A stretch of DNA of 64,000 nucleotides, taken from assembly GCA_023228875.1 (NCBI GenBank), contig JALOAG010000001.1, positions 434,001 to 498,000 of the forward strand. The letters run 5' to 3'. Below the pieces are notes generated by a model. The model saw only the letters and a program-made list of their open reading frames with translations. It ran no database searches and was not told where the DNA came from. A program made the position numbers and the translations under genes. The stretch's first letter is position 1, and each line of letters opens with the position of its first letter. Below are positions 42,859-51,761 of the stretch, piece by piece. This DNA comes from Bacteroidia bacterium. GTDB lineage: Bacteria > Bacteroidota > Bacteroidia > NS11-12g > UBA955.

Positions 42859-44760
42859 ATGATAATGAAGCAATGTAAGTGGTTTGTATTGATTGTGATT
42901 TGGTCTTTATCACAAATTGCAAGTGCACAAGTACCATACACGTATAAAGTTAAAACAGGATTTAGATTTGGTTTGTCTAATGAATTCAATCCAAACGAAC
43001 TGCAAAACACACCAACGGGTGTTTATTATATTGCGAAAGCAATGCCTGAACCTGCCGGGAAAAAGGTAAGTCATAAAAATGAGGTTAATAATCTGAGAAC
43101 CCAACAAGGAGTACTTTATTCGACTACGAACGTTGATAGAAGAACAGCGGCAGTCCCTATGATTGTTGAGGGATTTGAAGGGTCTATCGGTGGCGGTATT
43201 CCAAATGATAATAATGTTGCGGTTTCAAAGTCGGGATGGGTAGTAAGTGTTCTGAATACTAATATAAGAGTGTATAATGATACCGGAAAATGGATAAAGA
43301 ATTGGTCGTTGGAAGCATTTCCAAGAAGTGTGGGAAATGATCGTCCGGGAAATGGAGTAGGAATTCTTGACAGGTCGTATGATCCTAAAATTGTGTTTGA
43401 TAATGAAGCAAATAAATTTATCATTGTTTACCTTGAAGGTTCAGAGAGTTCTGACACTCGTATTATTGTAGCTTTTTCCAAAACTGATAACCCATTGGAA
43501 GGATGGAATGTTTATGAACTCAACGGCAATCCATTTGGAGGCAAAACTTGGTCAGATTATCCTGTGATTTCATTGTCTGAACAAGACTTATATGTTACTG
43601 TAAATATTGTTAAAGATAGTGTAGATTGGACTGTTGGATTCACACAGTCTGTTATTTGGCAAATTCATAAGGAAGATGGTTTTCAAGGAGATTCTTTAAG
43701 AGCTAATTTGATTGGCGATATTCGATATGAAGGAAAATCGATTTGGAATATTTGTGGAATTCCAGGTGGTTATAACCAATTTAAAGCAGGGATGTTTTTC
43801 TTATCAGTGCGCCCCAGCGATATGCAAAACGATACGGTCTTCTTACATCGGATTCACAATAATTTAGTAGATGGAGAACCCGTTTATTCATTGACTGTCC
43901 TCACAACAGATAAACCCTATGGCTTGCCGCCTGATGCATTTCAACCGCAAGTTGGTTATAGACTTCAAACAAATGATGCGCGTGTGTTATCAGGATTTAC
44001 ACATAACAATGAAATACAATATGTGCAAACCACGAAGAACTTTCAAAATAATCGTTCTGCAATCTATCATGGAATCATTAGTGATATTTATTCCAACCCA
44101 ACAATTAAAGGCAAAATCATTTCGGACGATTCATTAGATTTGGCATATCCCAGCATGGTTTATGCAGGTGACGGGAAGTGGAATAGTAATGCTGTTATTA
44201 CTTTTTCTCATGCATCCGAGAATCATTATCCCGGTTCTTCTTTTATCTATATGAATGATAACAATGAATACAGTCAAATAGTCAGAATTAAATCAGGCGA
44301 AGGGCTTATCAATACCTTCTTGGCTGATTCAATTGAAAGGTGGGGAGATTATACAGGTATTCAAAGAGACTATGCTCATCCTGGAGCATTCTGGACATCC
44401 GGCTCTTTTGGTGATAAGTTTAATAAAAATAGTACTTGGATAAATAAGATTGTGATTAACGACAAGAATGTTGCGAATCCGGTTATTCAACCGCAAAATC
44501 GAATGGTCAATGCGTTTCCTAACCCTGCAAAAGATGTGTTACAACTTGAACTCTTTTTTGTGCAAAAAGGAAATTTTTCTGTTAAAATAATTGATGTGAA
44601 CGGCAAGATTGTGTTTGATGAAATGCACACAGCAGAACAGACCGGTCGTTATCGTTGGTATTTGAATATAACACAATTAAAAGCTGGTGTTTATACTTAT
44701 CAAATATCCCAGAGCAATAGTAAACAAGTGATTAGCGGTAAATTTTTGGTGGAGCAATAA
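42859..44760 (+). CDS. T9SS-sorted secreted protein of unknown function
   Basis: A 633-residue exported protein. Signal peptide cuts near IASAQ (residue 24); an ATG at 42865 is equally possible. The 530-residue central part looks like a beta-propeller-like surface protein with regularly spaced patterns (NNVAVSKSGWVVSVLNTNIRVYNDTG, DPKIVFDNEANKFIIVYLEGSES, WSDYPVISLSEQDLYVTVNI), but I do not recognise a named domain. The last 80 residues form a T9SS sorting domain (NPAKDVLQLELF, KIIDVNGKIVF, LKAGVYTYQI, GKFLVEQ). Its stop codon overlaps the truB start (TAATG), so it is translationally linked to truB-ribF-M23. Confidence 0.78.
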   Translation: MIMKQCKWFVLIVIWSLSQIASAQVPYTYKVKTGFRFGLSNEFNPNELQNTPTGVYYIAKAMPEPAGKKVSHKNEVNNLRTQQGVLYSTTNVDRRTAAVPMIVEGFEGSIGGGIPNDNNVAVSKSGWVVSVLNTNIRVYNDTGKWIKNWSLEAFPRSVGNDRPGNGVGILDRSYDPKIVFDNEANKFIIVYLEGSESSDTRIIVAFSKTDNPLEGWNVYELNGNPFGGKTWSDYPVISLSEQDLYVTVNIVKDSVDWTVGFTQSVIWQIHKEDGFQGDSLRANLIGDIRYEGKSIWNICGIPGGYNQFKAGMFFLSVRPSDMQNDTVFLHRIHNNLVDGEPVYSLTVLTTDKPYGLPPDAFQPQVGYRLQTNDARVLSGFTHNNEIQYVQTTKNFQNNRSAIYHGIISDIYSNPTIKGKIISDDSLDLAYPSMVYAGDGKWNSNAVITFSHASENHYPGSSFIYMNDNNEYSQIVRIKSGEGLINTFLADSIERWGDYTGIQRDYAHPGAFWTSGSFGDKFNKNSTWINKIVINDKNVANPVIQPQNRMVNAFPNPAKDVLQLELFFVQKGNFSVKIIDVNGKIVFDEMHTAEQTGRYRWYLNITQLKAGVYTYQISQSNSKQVISGKFLVEQ

Positions 44761-45461
44761 TGATAACAACAACACCTGTCAATAAGCCATTGCAAGAAGG
44801 CATATTATTAATGAACAAACCACTGCATTGGACTTCTTTTAATGTGGTGAAGAAAGTGCGATACCTGCTGAAACATAAAGGGTATAAAGTTGGACATGCA
44901 GGAACACTTGACCCTTTAGCAACCGGATTAGTCATATTGTGTACCGGGAAGACTACAAAACAGATTGAATCCATACAGGCGCAACCAAAGGAATATACAG
45001 GAAGTTTTTTCTTGGGTGCTACTACTTCTTCCTTTGATTTAGAAACTGAGCCAATACCAACAAAGGACTGCACTTTGCCAACTGCCGAATCAATACAGCA
45101 AGCTGCATTGCGACTAACCGGAGAGATCGAACAAATTCCACCCATCTTTTCTGCTGTCAAAGTAGATGGTAGAAGAGCTTATAAGTATGCAAGGGAAGGC
45201 AGTGAATTAAATTTGAAATCCAGAAAAGTGATTGTGTATGAGTTCGAGATTACAAATATTGAACTACCCTTAGTTTGTTTTAGGATTAAATGCAGTAAAG
45301 GTACTTATATTCGAAGTCTTGCAAATGATTTTGGGAAAATATTGGGTGTCGGTGCATACTTGAATAGTCTTTGCCGAACACAAATAGGAGAATTTACATT
45401 AAAAGATGCATTTTCAATTGAAGGTATAGAAAAATTAATAGCTGAAAATGAAGCTGTATAG
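44760..45461 (+). CDS. truB: tRNA pseudouridine(55) synthase
   Basis: A 233-residue enzyme isomerising U55 of the tRNA T-loop. LLMNKPLHWTSFNVVKKVR and the catalytic aspartate in KVGHAGTLDPLATG (Asp51) are diagnostic, followed by IPPIFSAVKVDGRRAYKYAREG and CSKGTYIRSLANDFG. It is compact, lacking a full PUA domain, as in many Bacteroidota. Its start overlaps the previous stop by one base and its end overlaps ribF by 14 nt. Confidence 0.96.
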   Translation: MITTTPVNKPLQEGILLMNKPLHWTSFNVVKKVRYLLKHKGYKVGHAGTLDPLATGLVILCTGKTTKQIESIQAQPKEYTGSFFLGATTSSFDLETEPIPTKDCTLPTAESIQQAALRLTGEIEQIPPIFSAVKVDGRRAYKYAREGSELNLKSRKVIVYEFEITNIELPLVCFRIKCSKGTYIRSLANDFGKILGVGAYLNSLCRTQIGEFTLKDAFSIEGIEKLIAENEAV

Positions 45462-46383
45462 GAATCTTCCCATCAAGAATACTTTTCGCAATGCAGTTCT
45501 GACACTTGGAACTTTTGATGGTGTGCATGTTGGTCATCGCAAAATAATTGAAAGAATGAAGGAAATAGCCCGTAATGTCGGTGGAGAAACCGTGCTGCTA
45601 TCCTTCTATCCGCATCCGCGTCATGTTCTGCATACACATCAAAGTACATTGAAAATTATTTCTACCATAGATGAGAAAATTCAATTGTTACAAGAGACGG
45701 GTTTGGACAATCTTGTTGTGATACCATTTAACCCTGCATTTGCTGCTACCGAACCGGAATACTTTGTACGTGATTTTTTAAGTGAAAAATTTAACTTGAA
45801 CACCCTTGTTATAGGCTATGATCATAGGTTTGGAAAAGATAGGAAAGGGGATTTTGTTCTCTTGTCTCAGTTAAAAGATAAATATGGGTTTCGCTTAGAG
45901 CAAATAGATGCCCAAGAAGCGGACGAAATAACGGTAAGTTCAACATTTATCAGGAAGGCATTGATAGAAGGAGATTTGAAAACTGCCAATGATTTGTTAG
46001 GAAGACCCTATTTACTAAAGGGTAAAGTGGTTGAAGGATTAAAAATTGGACGGACAATCGGGTTTCCTACTGCGAACATAGAAGTAGCAGATGCAAATAA
46101 GTTAATTCCTGCAAATGGTGTGTATGCAGTGAGTGTTGTTATTAAGGGAAAAAAATATTTTGGAATGTCGAATATAGGGAGCAATCCGACTATTTTAGAA
46201 AAAGGTTTTTCTATTGAAGTGAATATTTTTAACTTTGTGGACTCTATTTACGGAGAAGAAATAGAGGTCAATTTTATTAAAAGATTTAGAAACGAAGAGA
46301 AATTTACTAACTTAGAAGAATTAAAAGCACAGCTTGCCAATGACAAGATTGAAGCAGAGAAAATACTCGCCAAAGTTCGTTAA
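45448..46383 (+). CDS. ribF: Bifunctional riboflavin kinase / FAD synthetase
   Basis: A 311-residue enzyme making FMN and FAD. The N-terminal adenylyltransferase domain has LGTFDGVHVGHRKII, GYDHRFGKDRKGD and the TVSSTFIRKAL signature; the C-terminal kinase domain has GRTIGFPTANIEV, ANGVYAV, and SNIGSNPTI. It overlaps truB by 14 nt and the M23 gene by 44 nt, giving a tight truB-ribF-M23 cluster. Confidence 0.96.
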   Translation: MKLYRNLPIKNTFRNAVLTLGTFDGVHVGHRKIIERMKEIARNVGGETVLLSFYPHPRHVLHTHQSTLKIISTIDEKIQLLQETGLDNLVVIPFNPAFAATEPEYFVRDFLSEKFNLNTLVIGYDHRFGKDRKGDFVLLSQLKDKYGFRLEQIDAQEADEITVSSTFIRKALIEGDLKTANDLLGRPYLLKGKVVEGLKIGRTIGFPTANIEVADANKLIPANGVYAVSVVIKGKKYFGMSNIGSNPTILEKGFSIEVNIFNFVDSIYGEEIEVNFIKRFRNEEKFTNLEELKAQLANDKIEAEKILAKVR

Positions 46384-47278
46384 GACTACAATTCTTACAA
46401 CTTTGTTGGTGCTTGTTAGTTTATCTGTCAATGCATTGAACTTCTATACTGATTCGACTAGTATTAAGACTACCGAGAAACTAGGATTACCCTTGTTGAA
46501 TGACTCACTTGCCTTAGATGATAATACAAAGACGACAACGGAGTTTTTTAGATTTGGTCCCGTTGATGAATTTTTTATGGATTGGGACACTGCTGTAGTT
46601 GACCCATATCAATTTGATATTAAAGAGATTACATATGATTTTCCGGTTTGTCTTTTTATAAGCCCGGATGATGTATATTCTTTGCCACTCAAAAGTATGT
46701 CACCTACATCTCCTTTTGGACCGCGCTGGGGCAGGCATCACAAAGGAATTGACTTTGGATTGAACGTTGGAGATTCTGTTTACAATATGTTTGATGGTAT
46801 GGTTAGAATCTCTGTATACAGCCCGACATTCGGTAACTTTATTGTGGTAAGACACTTCAATGGCTTGGAAACTATCTATGCCCATCTTTCTGAACGCAAT
46901 GTGTCATCCGGTGATATTGTTAAAGCAGGAGATTGTGTTGGGCTAGGAGGAAATACAGGACGCTCAACAGGTCCCCATTTGCATTTTGAAATAAGGTATA
47001 GAGGTGTAGCTTTTGACCCAGAAAATCTGTTTGATTTAGGTTATGAAGATATCGTAGGTGAAGAGTTAACCATAGAGCCCACACTGTTTAATTATTTAAA
47101 ATATAAAAGTAAACGCAGTCATTCCGGAGCAAAAGGCAACTATCACACAATTCAAAACGGAGAGACACTCTATAGTATTGCAAAGAAATACGGTACTTCT
47201 GTTAATGCTTTATGTAGATTGAATGGAATTTCAGAATCTTCCATTATTAGAGCCGGCAATAGACTCAGAGTCAGATAA
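46340..47278 (+). CDS. M23 (LytM-type) peptidase with C-terminal LysM domain
   Basis: A 312-residue exported zinc endopeptidase that likely cuts peptidoglycan peptide bridges. Signal/anchor segment ends near SLSVNA (about 32). The M23 domain has H134-x3-D138 (HHKGID), the histidine of YAHLS (about 182), and GPHLHFE (H213, H215). A LysM domain (about 268-312, YHTIQNGETLYSIAKKYGTSVNALCRLNG) would bind glycan. The frame opens with a TTG at 46334 inside ribF; the ATG at 46340 is preferred. All metal residues are present, so it should be active. Confidence 0.9.
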   Translation: MTRLKQRKYSPKFVKTTILTTLLVLVSLSVNALNFYTDSTSIKTTEKLGLPLLNDSLALDDNTKTTTEFFRFGPVDEFFMDWDTAVVDPYQFDIKEITYDFPVCLFISPDDVYSLPLKSMSPTSPFGPRWGRHHKGIDFGLNVGDSVYNMFDGMVRISVYSPTFGNFIVVRHFNGLETIYAHLSERNVSSGDIVKAGDCVGLGGNTGRSTGPHLHFEIRYRGVAFDPENLFDLGYEDIVGEELTIEPTLFNYLKYKSKRSHSGAKGNYHTIQNGETLYSIAKKYGTSVNALCRLNGISESSIIRAGNRLRVR

Positions 47279-47283
47279 TTACT

Positions 47284-47961
47284 ATGTCTGCAAAAATTGT
47301 AAGATTGTCCGGTGGTTGGGTTGTAATTACACTTTCAGTTTTGTTTTTACAATCATGTTTACATTCAGATATCACAACCGAATCTGATGGTAGCGACACA
47401 GATTCAGTATTAGATTCTTCTTCGAGAGTATCTACCGAAAATGATTTTCAATCACATGATACTATGTTTCAAAATTTTTATGTTGCACATTTAGACAACG
47501 ATAGTATCCCTGATTCTTTGTTTATTATGCCGCCCATTGTTAACGATAACGGTGATGAATATGTACAAGATTGTCAAGGTCCATGTATTACAAAAATTAG
47601 TTTTAGTAATAATCTTCCCCCAATTTATGTTCAGCAGAGTTTGGGAGGTGAAATCAAAGTGCTTGAGGATATCAATGAAAATGGGTATAGCGAAATAGTA
47701 TTTTTCCCATATTGGTTCCAAAGTTGTTGGTCGCGGATGGATATCTTTAGTTTTAATGATCAAAATTGGTCATTAGTAAAGTCCATTGATTATAATAGTT
47801 GTGATGAAACCCTGCCTACAAATTTTGAAAAAGTTGATAAAGGAGTGTTGCGTGTAATAACCAATGGGTATCAGTTTGAAGAGAACTCACGCGAAATAGA
47901 GCAAAATCAGCAAGAATTGCCCGGACTTGAGGCTAAGATTTACGATGTTGAAGTAAAGTAA
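47284..47961 (+). CDS. Lipoprotein of unknown function
   Basis: A 225-residue protein with a lipoprotein signal (MSAKIVRLSGGWVVITLSVLFLQSC, lipobox LQSC) and a serine/aspartate-rich region after the cysteine. The body alternates short beta-strands (FYVAHLDNDSIPDSLFIMPP, IKVLEDINENGYSEIVFFPYWFQSC) that resemble a VCBS/FG-GAP-like repeat, in which DxNxNGYxE binds calcium. No named domain is certain. It starts 5 nt after the M23 gene and may be co-transcribed with it. It converges with the DUF4249 gene. Confidence 0.7.
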   Translation: MSAKIVRLSGGWVVITLSVLFLQSCLHSDITTESDGSDTDSVLDSSSRVSTENDFQSHDTMFQNFYVAHLDNDSIPDSLFIMPPIVNDNGDEYVQDCQGPCITKISFSNNLPPIYVQQSLGGEIKVLEDINENGYSEIVFFPYWFQSCWSRMDIFSFNDQNWSLVKSIDYNSCDETLPTNFEKVDKGVLRVITNGYQFEENSREIEQNQQELPGLEAKIYDVEVK

Positions 47962-47972
47962 AAAGAGTAGAG

Positions 47973-48878
47973 CTATTTAAAGTAATACTCTATTGTTTCA
48001 GGAAAGTCTGTTGCAAAAATGCCGTATCCTCCTTGAATGTTTGAGTAAACTGAAGTTGTTTGGGAGAAGGGATCGGATTGATAGAAAAGGTATTCATTGA
48101 GCGAACGTGTGTATATGTATCGTTCTTTTGAAAGTGAGCTTACATGTAAGTTAATAGAAACAATCCTTTCTTTATCCGGTGACTTGTGTTCAACAAAAGT
48201 CCCAAATTTGAGATTGGCAATCAAACCCTTAAATTCATCATCTACCAATAATAATTCCTTCTTGGAAAACTGAGTGTTAATGTTTCGTACAAACCAGTAA
48301 TCGTTTGTAAACAAATCCATTTTTTCTATGTGTAGTGTTGAGTCAGTGATGTTTCCGTTTGATTTTTTGTAGGTATAAAATGTTTTTGTGCAATAAAAGA
48401 GATAGTAGTTGTCGGTATTTGGGATGTCAGATAAACGGATACTAATTTGAAAAAAATGAGGCTTTCCTTGGAAATATATGGTTGAAGTGTCGGCAGTGTA
48501 AGAAGGTTTGTTGCGTGGTGTGCGAGATTGAGAAGTGCAATAATATGATTTTGCAGTCTCTGAAGCCTCTATCAGATATAAAGTTGCAGGTTGGGCAATA
48601 ACTGTAGATGCAAAGTATCCGGTTGCAGTATCATTGGCTAAAACCTCTATCACATTGCCGGCAGAGTCTAACAATTTGACAATAGCGTTTTGTAAGAAAG
48701 TCAGGTTACCGTCTTCTGAAGGTGTATAGGTCTCAGAAATTCTAACTCTAATTGGTTCTCCGACTGTTACAAATGAATTTACTACCATTTTCTTTTCAAT
48801 TTGGTTTTCGGGAAAAGGGAGCTCCTTTGTACAGGATACAAGGGCTAAAGAGATAATATAGAGTAAAAATCTTTTCAA
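47973..48878 (-). CDS. DUF4249 lipoprotein, partner of the TonB receptor
   Basis: A 301-residue lipoprotein. There is no ATG at the natural N-terminus: the TTG at 48878 gives MKRFLLYIISLALVSC (lipobox VSC) and is needed, because the next ATG falls after the signal. The mature region begins ELPFPENQIEKKMVVNSFVTVGEPIRVRISETYTP, the DUF4249 pattern (an immunoglobulin-like region near the N-terminus). DUF4249 genes commonly follow TonB-dependent receptors in Bacteroidota and are thought to work with them, but function is not established. TTGA overlaps the receptor stop by 4 nt, so it is coupled to it. Confidence 0.85.
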   Translation of the reverse strand: MKRFLLYIISLALVSCTKELPFPENQIEKKMVVNSFVTVGEPIRVRISETYTPSEDGNLTFLQNAIVKLLDSAGNVIEVLANDTATGYFASTVIAQPATLYLIEASETAKSYYCTSQSRTPRNKPSYTADTSTIYFQGKPHFFQISIRLSDIPNTDNYYLFYCTKTFYTYKKSNGNITDSTLHIEKMDLFTNDYWFVRNINTQFSKKELLLVDDEFKGLIANLKFGTFVEHKSPDKERIVSINLHVSSLSKERYIYTRSLNEYLFYQSDPFSQTTSVYSNIQGGYGIFATDFPETIEYYFK

Positions 48879-51523
48879 AATTCTTGCCTGTATGTAAATG
48901 ATGGGATGATAGGGAAAAGGGTAACTTGTCTTAATACTCTGTTTCCTACATCATTATAGGATGGAGTAATGAAGAAAGCATTTTGTCTGTTGTAAACATT
49001 ATAAAATCCAAATGACCACGTTCTCAATCCTAACTTGTTCTTTTTGTAATTGCTATAGTTAATGTCAAGCCTATGATAGTTAGGCATTATATAGTTGTTT
49101 CGTTTATTGTTTACATAAATATCAACTGATGGAGTTCCGGTTGAAATTCCTGAATAAATTTGATTCGGAAGGGTTATTGGGTTGCCGGTAGCAAAAATAA
49201 AGTTTGCTGAAAAGATATTGCGTTGGTTGATTTTGTAAGTAACTGTTGAACTTATATCATGCAGGCGGTTGTATCTGAATAAAAATGGCTCTCCGTTGTT
49301 AATGTCAGCAAATTCTCTCGTACTTTTTGACAAACAATATCCAATCCACCCTACTAATTTGCCTACTGTTTTTTCTACATATACTTCAACTCCAATTGCA
49401 TTCCCTTTTCCGGCTGTAATAAAGTCTGCCCAATTATTCGAATTTCTCAGGTAGTTTGCACCATCTTTATAGTCGATTACATTATGCATTTGCTTGGAAA
49501 ATCCATCTATTCCAAAATTAAATGTTTCACTATTGTACTTAAACCCAAGCCCTATTTGTTCATTGGATTGTGGCTTGATTTTGTCAGAAGATAATATCCA
49601 TAAATCGCTTGGAATACCGATTGTTGAATTGGTCAATAGGTGCATATATTGTTGTGTTTTAGAATAGCCAATATTCACAACTATTTTTTTTGTAAGGTAT
49701 GTATTGAATGAAACTCTGGGCTGTAAGGATGAATATTGAGTAGATTTGAAAAAAAATCCGGCATAGTTTAATCCAACATTGAATTCCGAACGGTTGCCAA
49801 TTTTGATTTGATTGTCGATATAAATTGAAGGCTCAAAACCAATGCTTCCTTCAATCATGCTTTTAGACGGTTCTAAATTTGGCAGGTTGCTAGTCAGCGT
49901 TGTAACACCCGGTTGGAAATAATGCGAAATATACTGTGCGCCAACATTGATTTTCCATTTATTCATAATGAAATAATCTATATCAGCGTTGGCACCAAAA
50001 TCCCTAATAATTGACTCAAATTTGTAATCAAAGTAATTGACTAAAGAGGTGTCTTTGTTTGTTTCTTCAAATGAATATGTGCTTTGGTTGCCAAAATTGT
50101 ATGAGGAATACCAACCTGTAACTTTCAAGATGGATTTTGAAGAGAGAATTAAACTGTATTTAATAGATGCCACAGTATTTCCCCATGAAAAACTTTGTTT
50201 GTCTCTTTCTTTAATCTTCAGCGTTGGGTTGTCAAGTTTGAATGAATTATTTAGCAGTATCTTATCTATACCATTATAAAAAGAGATTGTGATTTTTGAA
50301 TTCTTGTTTATTCGATGAACAAGTTTGCCGTTTAAATCATAGAAATAATAAGCAGACAGAAACCCTGCACTCTGAGTAGATAAATCTTTTTTAACAAAAG
50401 GTGAAAGCAATAAGTCAATGTGAGAGCGTCTGGCTGATGCTATGAAAGTTGTTCTTTTTGACTTTCCTATTGGACCTTCCAAGGTTAATCTTGAACCTAT
50501 AAGTCCAAGCACCGCTTCCCCCTTAAAATGTTGCCTGTTCCCATCCTTTGTAATAACATCCACAACTGAAGAGAGCCTTCCACTGTATTTGGCAGGAAGC
50601 ACGCCTTTATTCATGGAGACATTTTTTATGATTCCGGGATTAAAAATCGAATAGAAACCGAAAATATGCACAGGATTGTATATCTGAATCCCATCTAAAA
50701 GAACTAGATTCTGATCTGCATTTCCACCCCTGACAAAGATACCTGAAGTGCCTTCACCAACAGATTGGATGCCGGGCAAGAGCTGTAATGTTCTAAATAC
50801 ATCTGATTCGCCAAATAAGGGCGATAAATCGGAAATTTGTCGCCCTTTGAGTGTAATGTTGTTGCCACTTTCTTGTGTTACTGAATTTGTGTTTTCATTG
50901 TTGTTGACAATGATGATTGGTAAGTTGATTGTTGGTGCAAGTTTGATATCAAATCTTAGTTTTTGTTTTGATTTAACTGTGATAGACTTGGGTTGATAGC
51001 CCACATAACTAATTCGGAGTTCTATACTGTCTTTGAATGTTTGAATGGAATAAAATCCTTCATGATTGCTAACCGTTCCAATATTCTCTATGGTATTTAC
51101 AATATTGCAACCTATCAACCTCTCACCTGAAAGACTATCAGAAATAAAACCACTGATAGTGAAATTGTTTTTGGAATGTATTTCTATGTGAGTCAAAACA
51201 ATGGTGTTGGGAGGGATGAATAGACAAGAGATGTCATTAGGATACAAGAAATCTTTGCAGAATTGTCCAAGTGCCATGTTGTTGCTCTTTAAGTCAAGTT
51301 TGTGCATCTTAGAGATTGTGGACTGTTTATAGCTAAATACAATCCCGGTTTGTTTGTTAATGTCTTTTAGAATTGCTGATAAATGTGCTCTTTTGTTTTG
51401 CAGCGTTATCTGTTTATTCGCTATAGAATCAGGTAGGTTTTCAGACTTAAGCTCAATCGCAAAAAGCAATAATAACAGAGTGAAAATACAACCAATTACC
51501 TCGTTCTTGCGCAGCAGCAACAT
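48875..51523 (-). CDS. TonB-dependent outer-membrane receptor with N-terminal STN domain
   Basis: An 882-residue receptor. After the signal peptide (about 1-28) comes an STN domain (about 40-110, LSAILKDINKQTGIVFSYK), a carboxypeptidase-regulatory-like beta domain (about 130-215, SGFISDSLSGERLIGCNIVN), the plug (about 230-330, GIFVRGGNADQNLVLLDGIQIYNPVHIFGFY) and a 22-strand-type barrel to the end. STN domains usually signal to an anti-sigma FecR, but no FecR or ECF sigma gene is adjacent. Substrate unknown; no SusD partner is present. The ATG is 6 nt after a TAAGTTTG box. It is coupled to the DUF4249 gene. Confidence 0.92.
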   Translation of the reverse strand: MLLLRKNEVIGCIFTLLLLLFAIELKSENLPDSIANKQITLQNKRAHLSAILKDINKQTGIVFSYKQSTISKMHKLDLKSNNMALGQFCKDFLYPNDISCLFIPPNTIVLTHIEIHSKNNFTISGFISDSLSGERLIGCNIVNTIENIGTVSNHEGFYSIQTFKDSIELRISYVGYQPKSITVKSKQKLRFDIKLAPTINLPIIIVNNNENTNSVTQESGNNITLKGRQISDLSPLFGESDVFRTLQLLPGIQSVGEGTSGIFVRGGNADQNLVLLDGIQIYNPVHIFGFYSIFNPGIIKNVSMNKGVLPAKYSGRLSSVVDVITKDGNRQHFKGEAVLGLIGSRLTLEGPIGKSKRTTFIASARRSHIDLLLSPFVKKDLSTQSAGFLSAYYFYDLNGKLVHRINKNSKITISFYNGIDKILLNNSFKLDNPTLKIKERDKQSFSWGNTVASIKYSLILSSKSILKVTGWYSSYNFGNQSTYSFEETNKDTSLVNYFDYKFESIIRDFGANADIDYFIMNKWKINVGAQYISHYFQPGVTTLTSNLPNLEPSKSMIEGSIGFEPSIYIDNQIKIGNRSEFNVGLNYAGFFFKSTQYSSLQPRVSFNTYLTKKIVVNIGYSKTQQYMHLLTNSTIGIPSDLWILSSDKIKPQSNEQIGLGFKYNSETFNFGIDGFSKQMHNVIDYKDGANYLRNSNNWADFITAGKGNAIGVEVYVEKTVGKLVGWIGYCLSKSTREFADINNGEPFLFRYNRLHDISSTVTYKINQRNIFSANFIFATGNPITLPNQIYSGISTGTPSVDIYVNNKRNNYIMPNYHRLDINYSNYKKNKLGLRTWSFGFYNVYNRQNAFFITPSYNDVGNRVLRQVTLFPIIPSFTYRQEF

Positions 51524-51529
51524 ACCCTA

Positions 51530-51537
51530 CAAACTTA
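51530..51537 (-). promoter_or_regulatory. Bacteroidota -7 box for the TonB receptor
   Basis: TAAGTTTG on the minus strand, 6 nt before the ATG at 51523, so a nearly leaderless mRNA is predicted. Exact TAnnTTTG match, no -33 TTTG at standard spacing. Confidence 0.38.
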
Positions 51538-51653
51538 GTTATTTTTGTAGATGCACTCGTCATGAAAGCGGTGAATTTTAGATTAATTACTAAAGTGATT
51601 AATGTGAGAATGTAATTGAAAACGGAGTGAAATAGGAATAACATAAATTTAAG

Positions 51654-51684
51654 TTGGAAGATAAATTTTTGTTCCTTATATTTG
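51654..51684 (+). promoter_or_regulatory. Bacteroidota-type promoter for the first tandem T9SS gene
   Basis: TTG at 51654-51656, 20-nt spacer, TATATTTG at 51677-51684. The ATG at 51762 is 77 nt downstream, the longest leader among the promoters listed. Confidence 0.52.
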
Positions 51685-51761
51685 TGTCAGTTGTTTAAAA
51701 ACAAATACTTTTTCTTTAGTTCCTTTACTTATATGTGATAAACTTAAAGTAAATCAATGAG

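Noticed and set aside
47964..47991. Weak hairpin between the lipoprotein at 47284 and the DUF4249 gene
   Set aside because: Only six paired bases (AGAGTA with TACTCT) with a long loop; the short T-run could be chance. Not strong enough to call a terminator.
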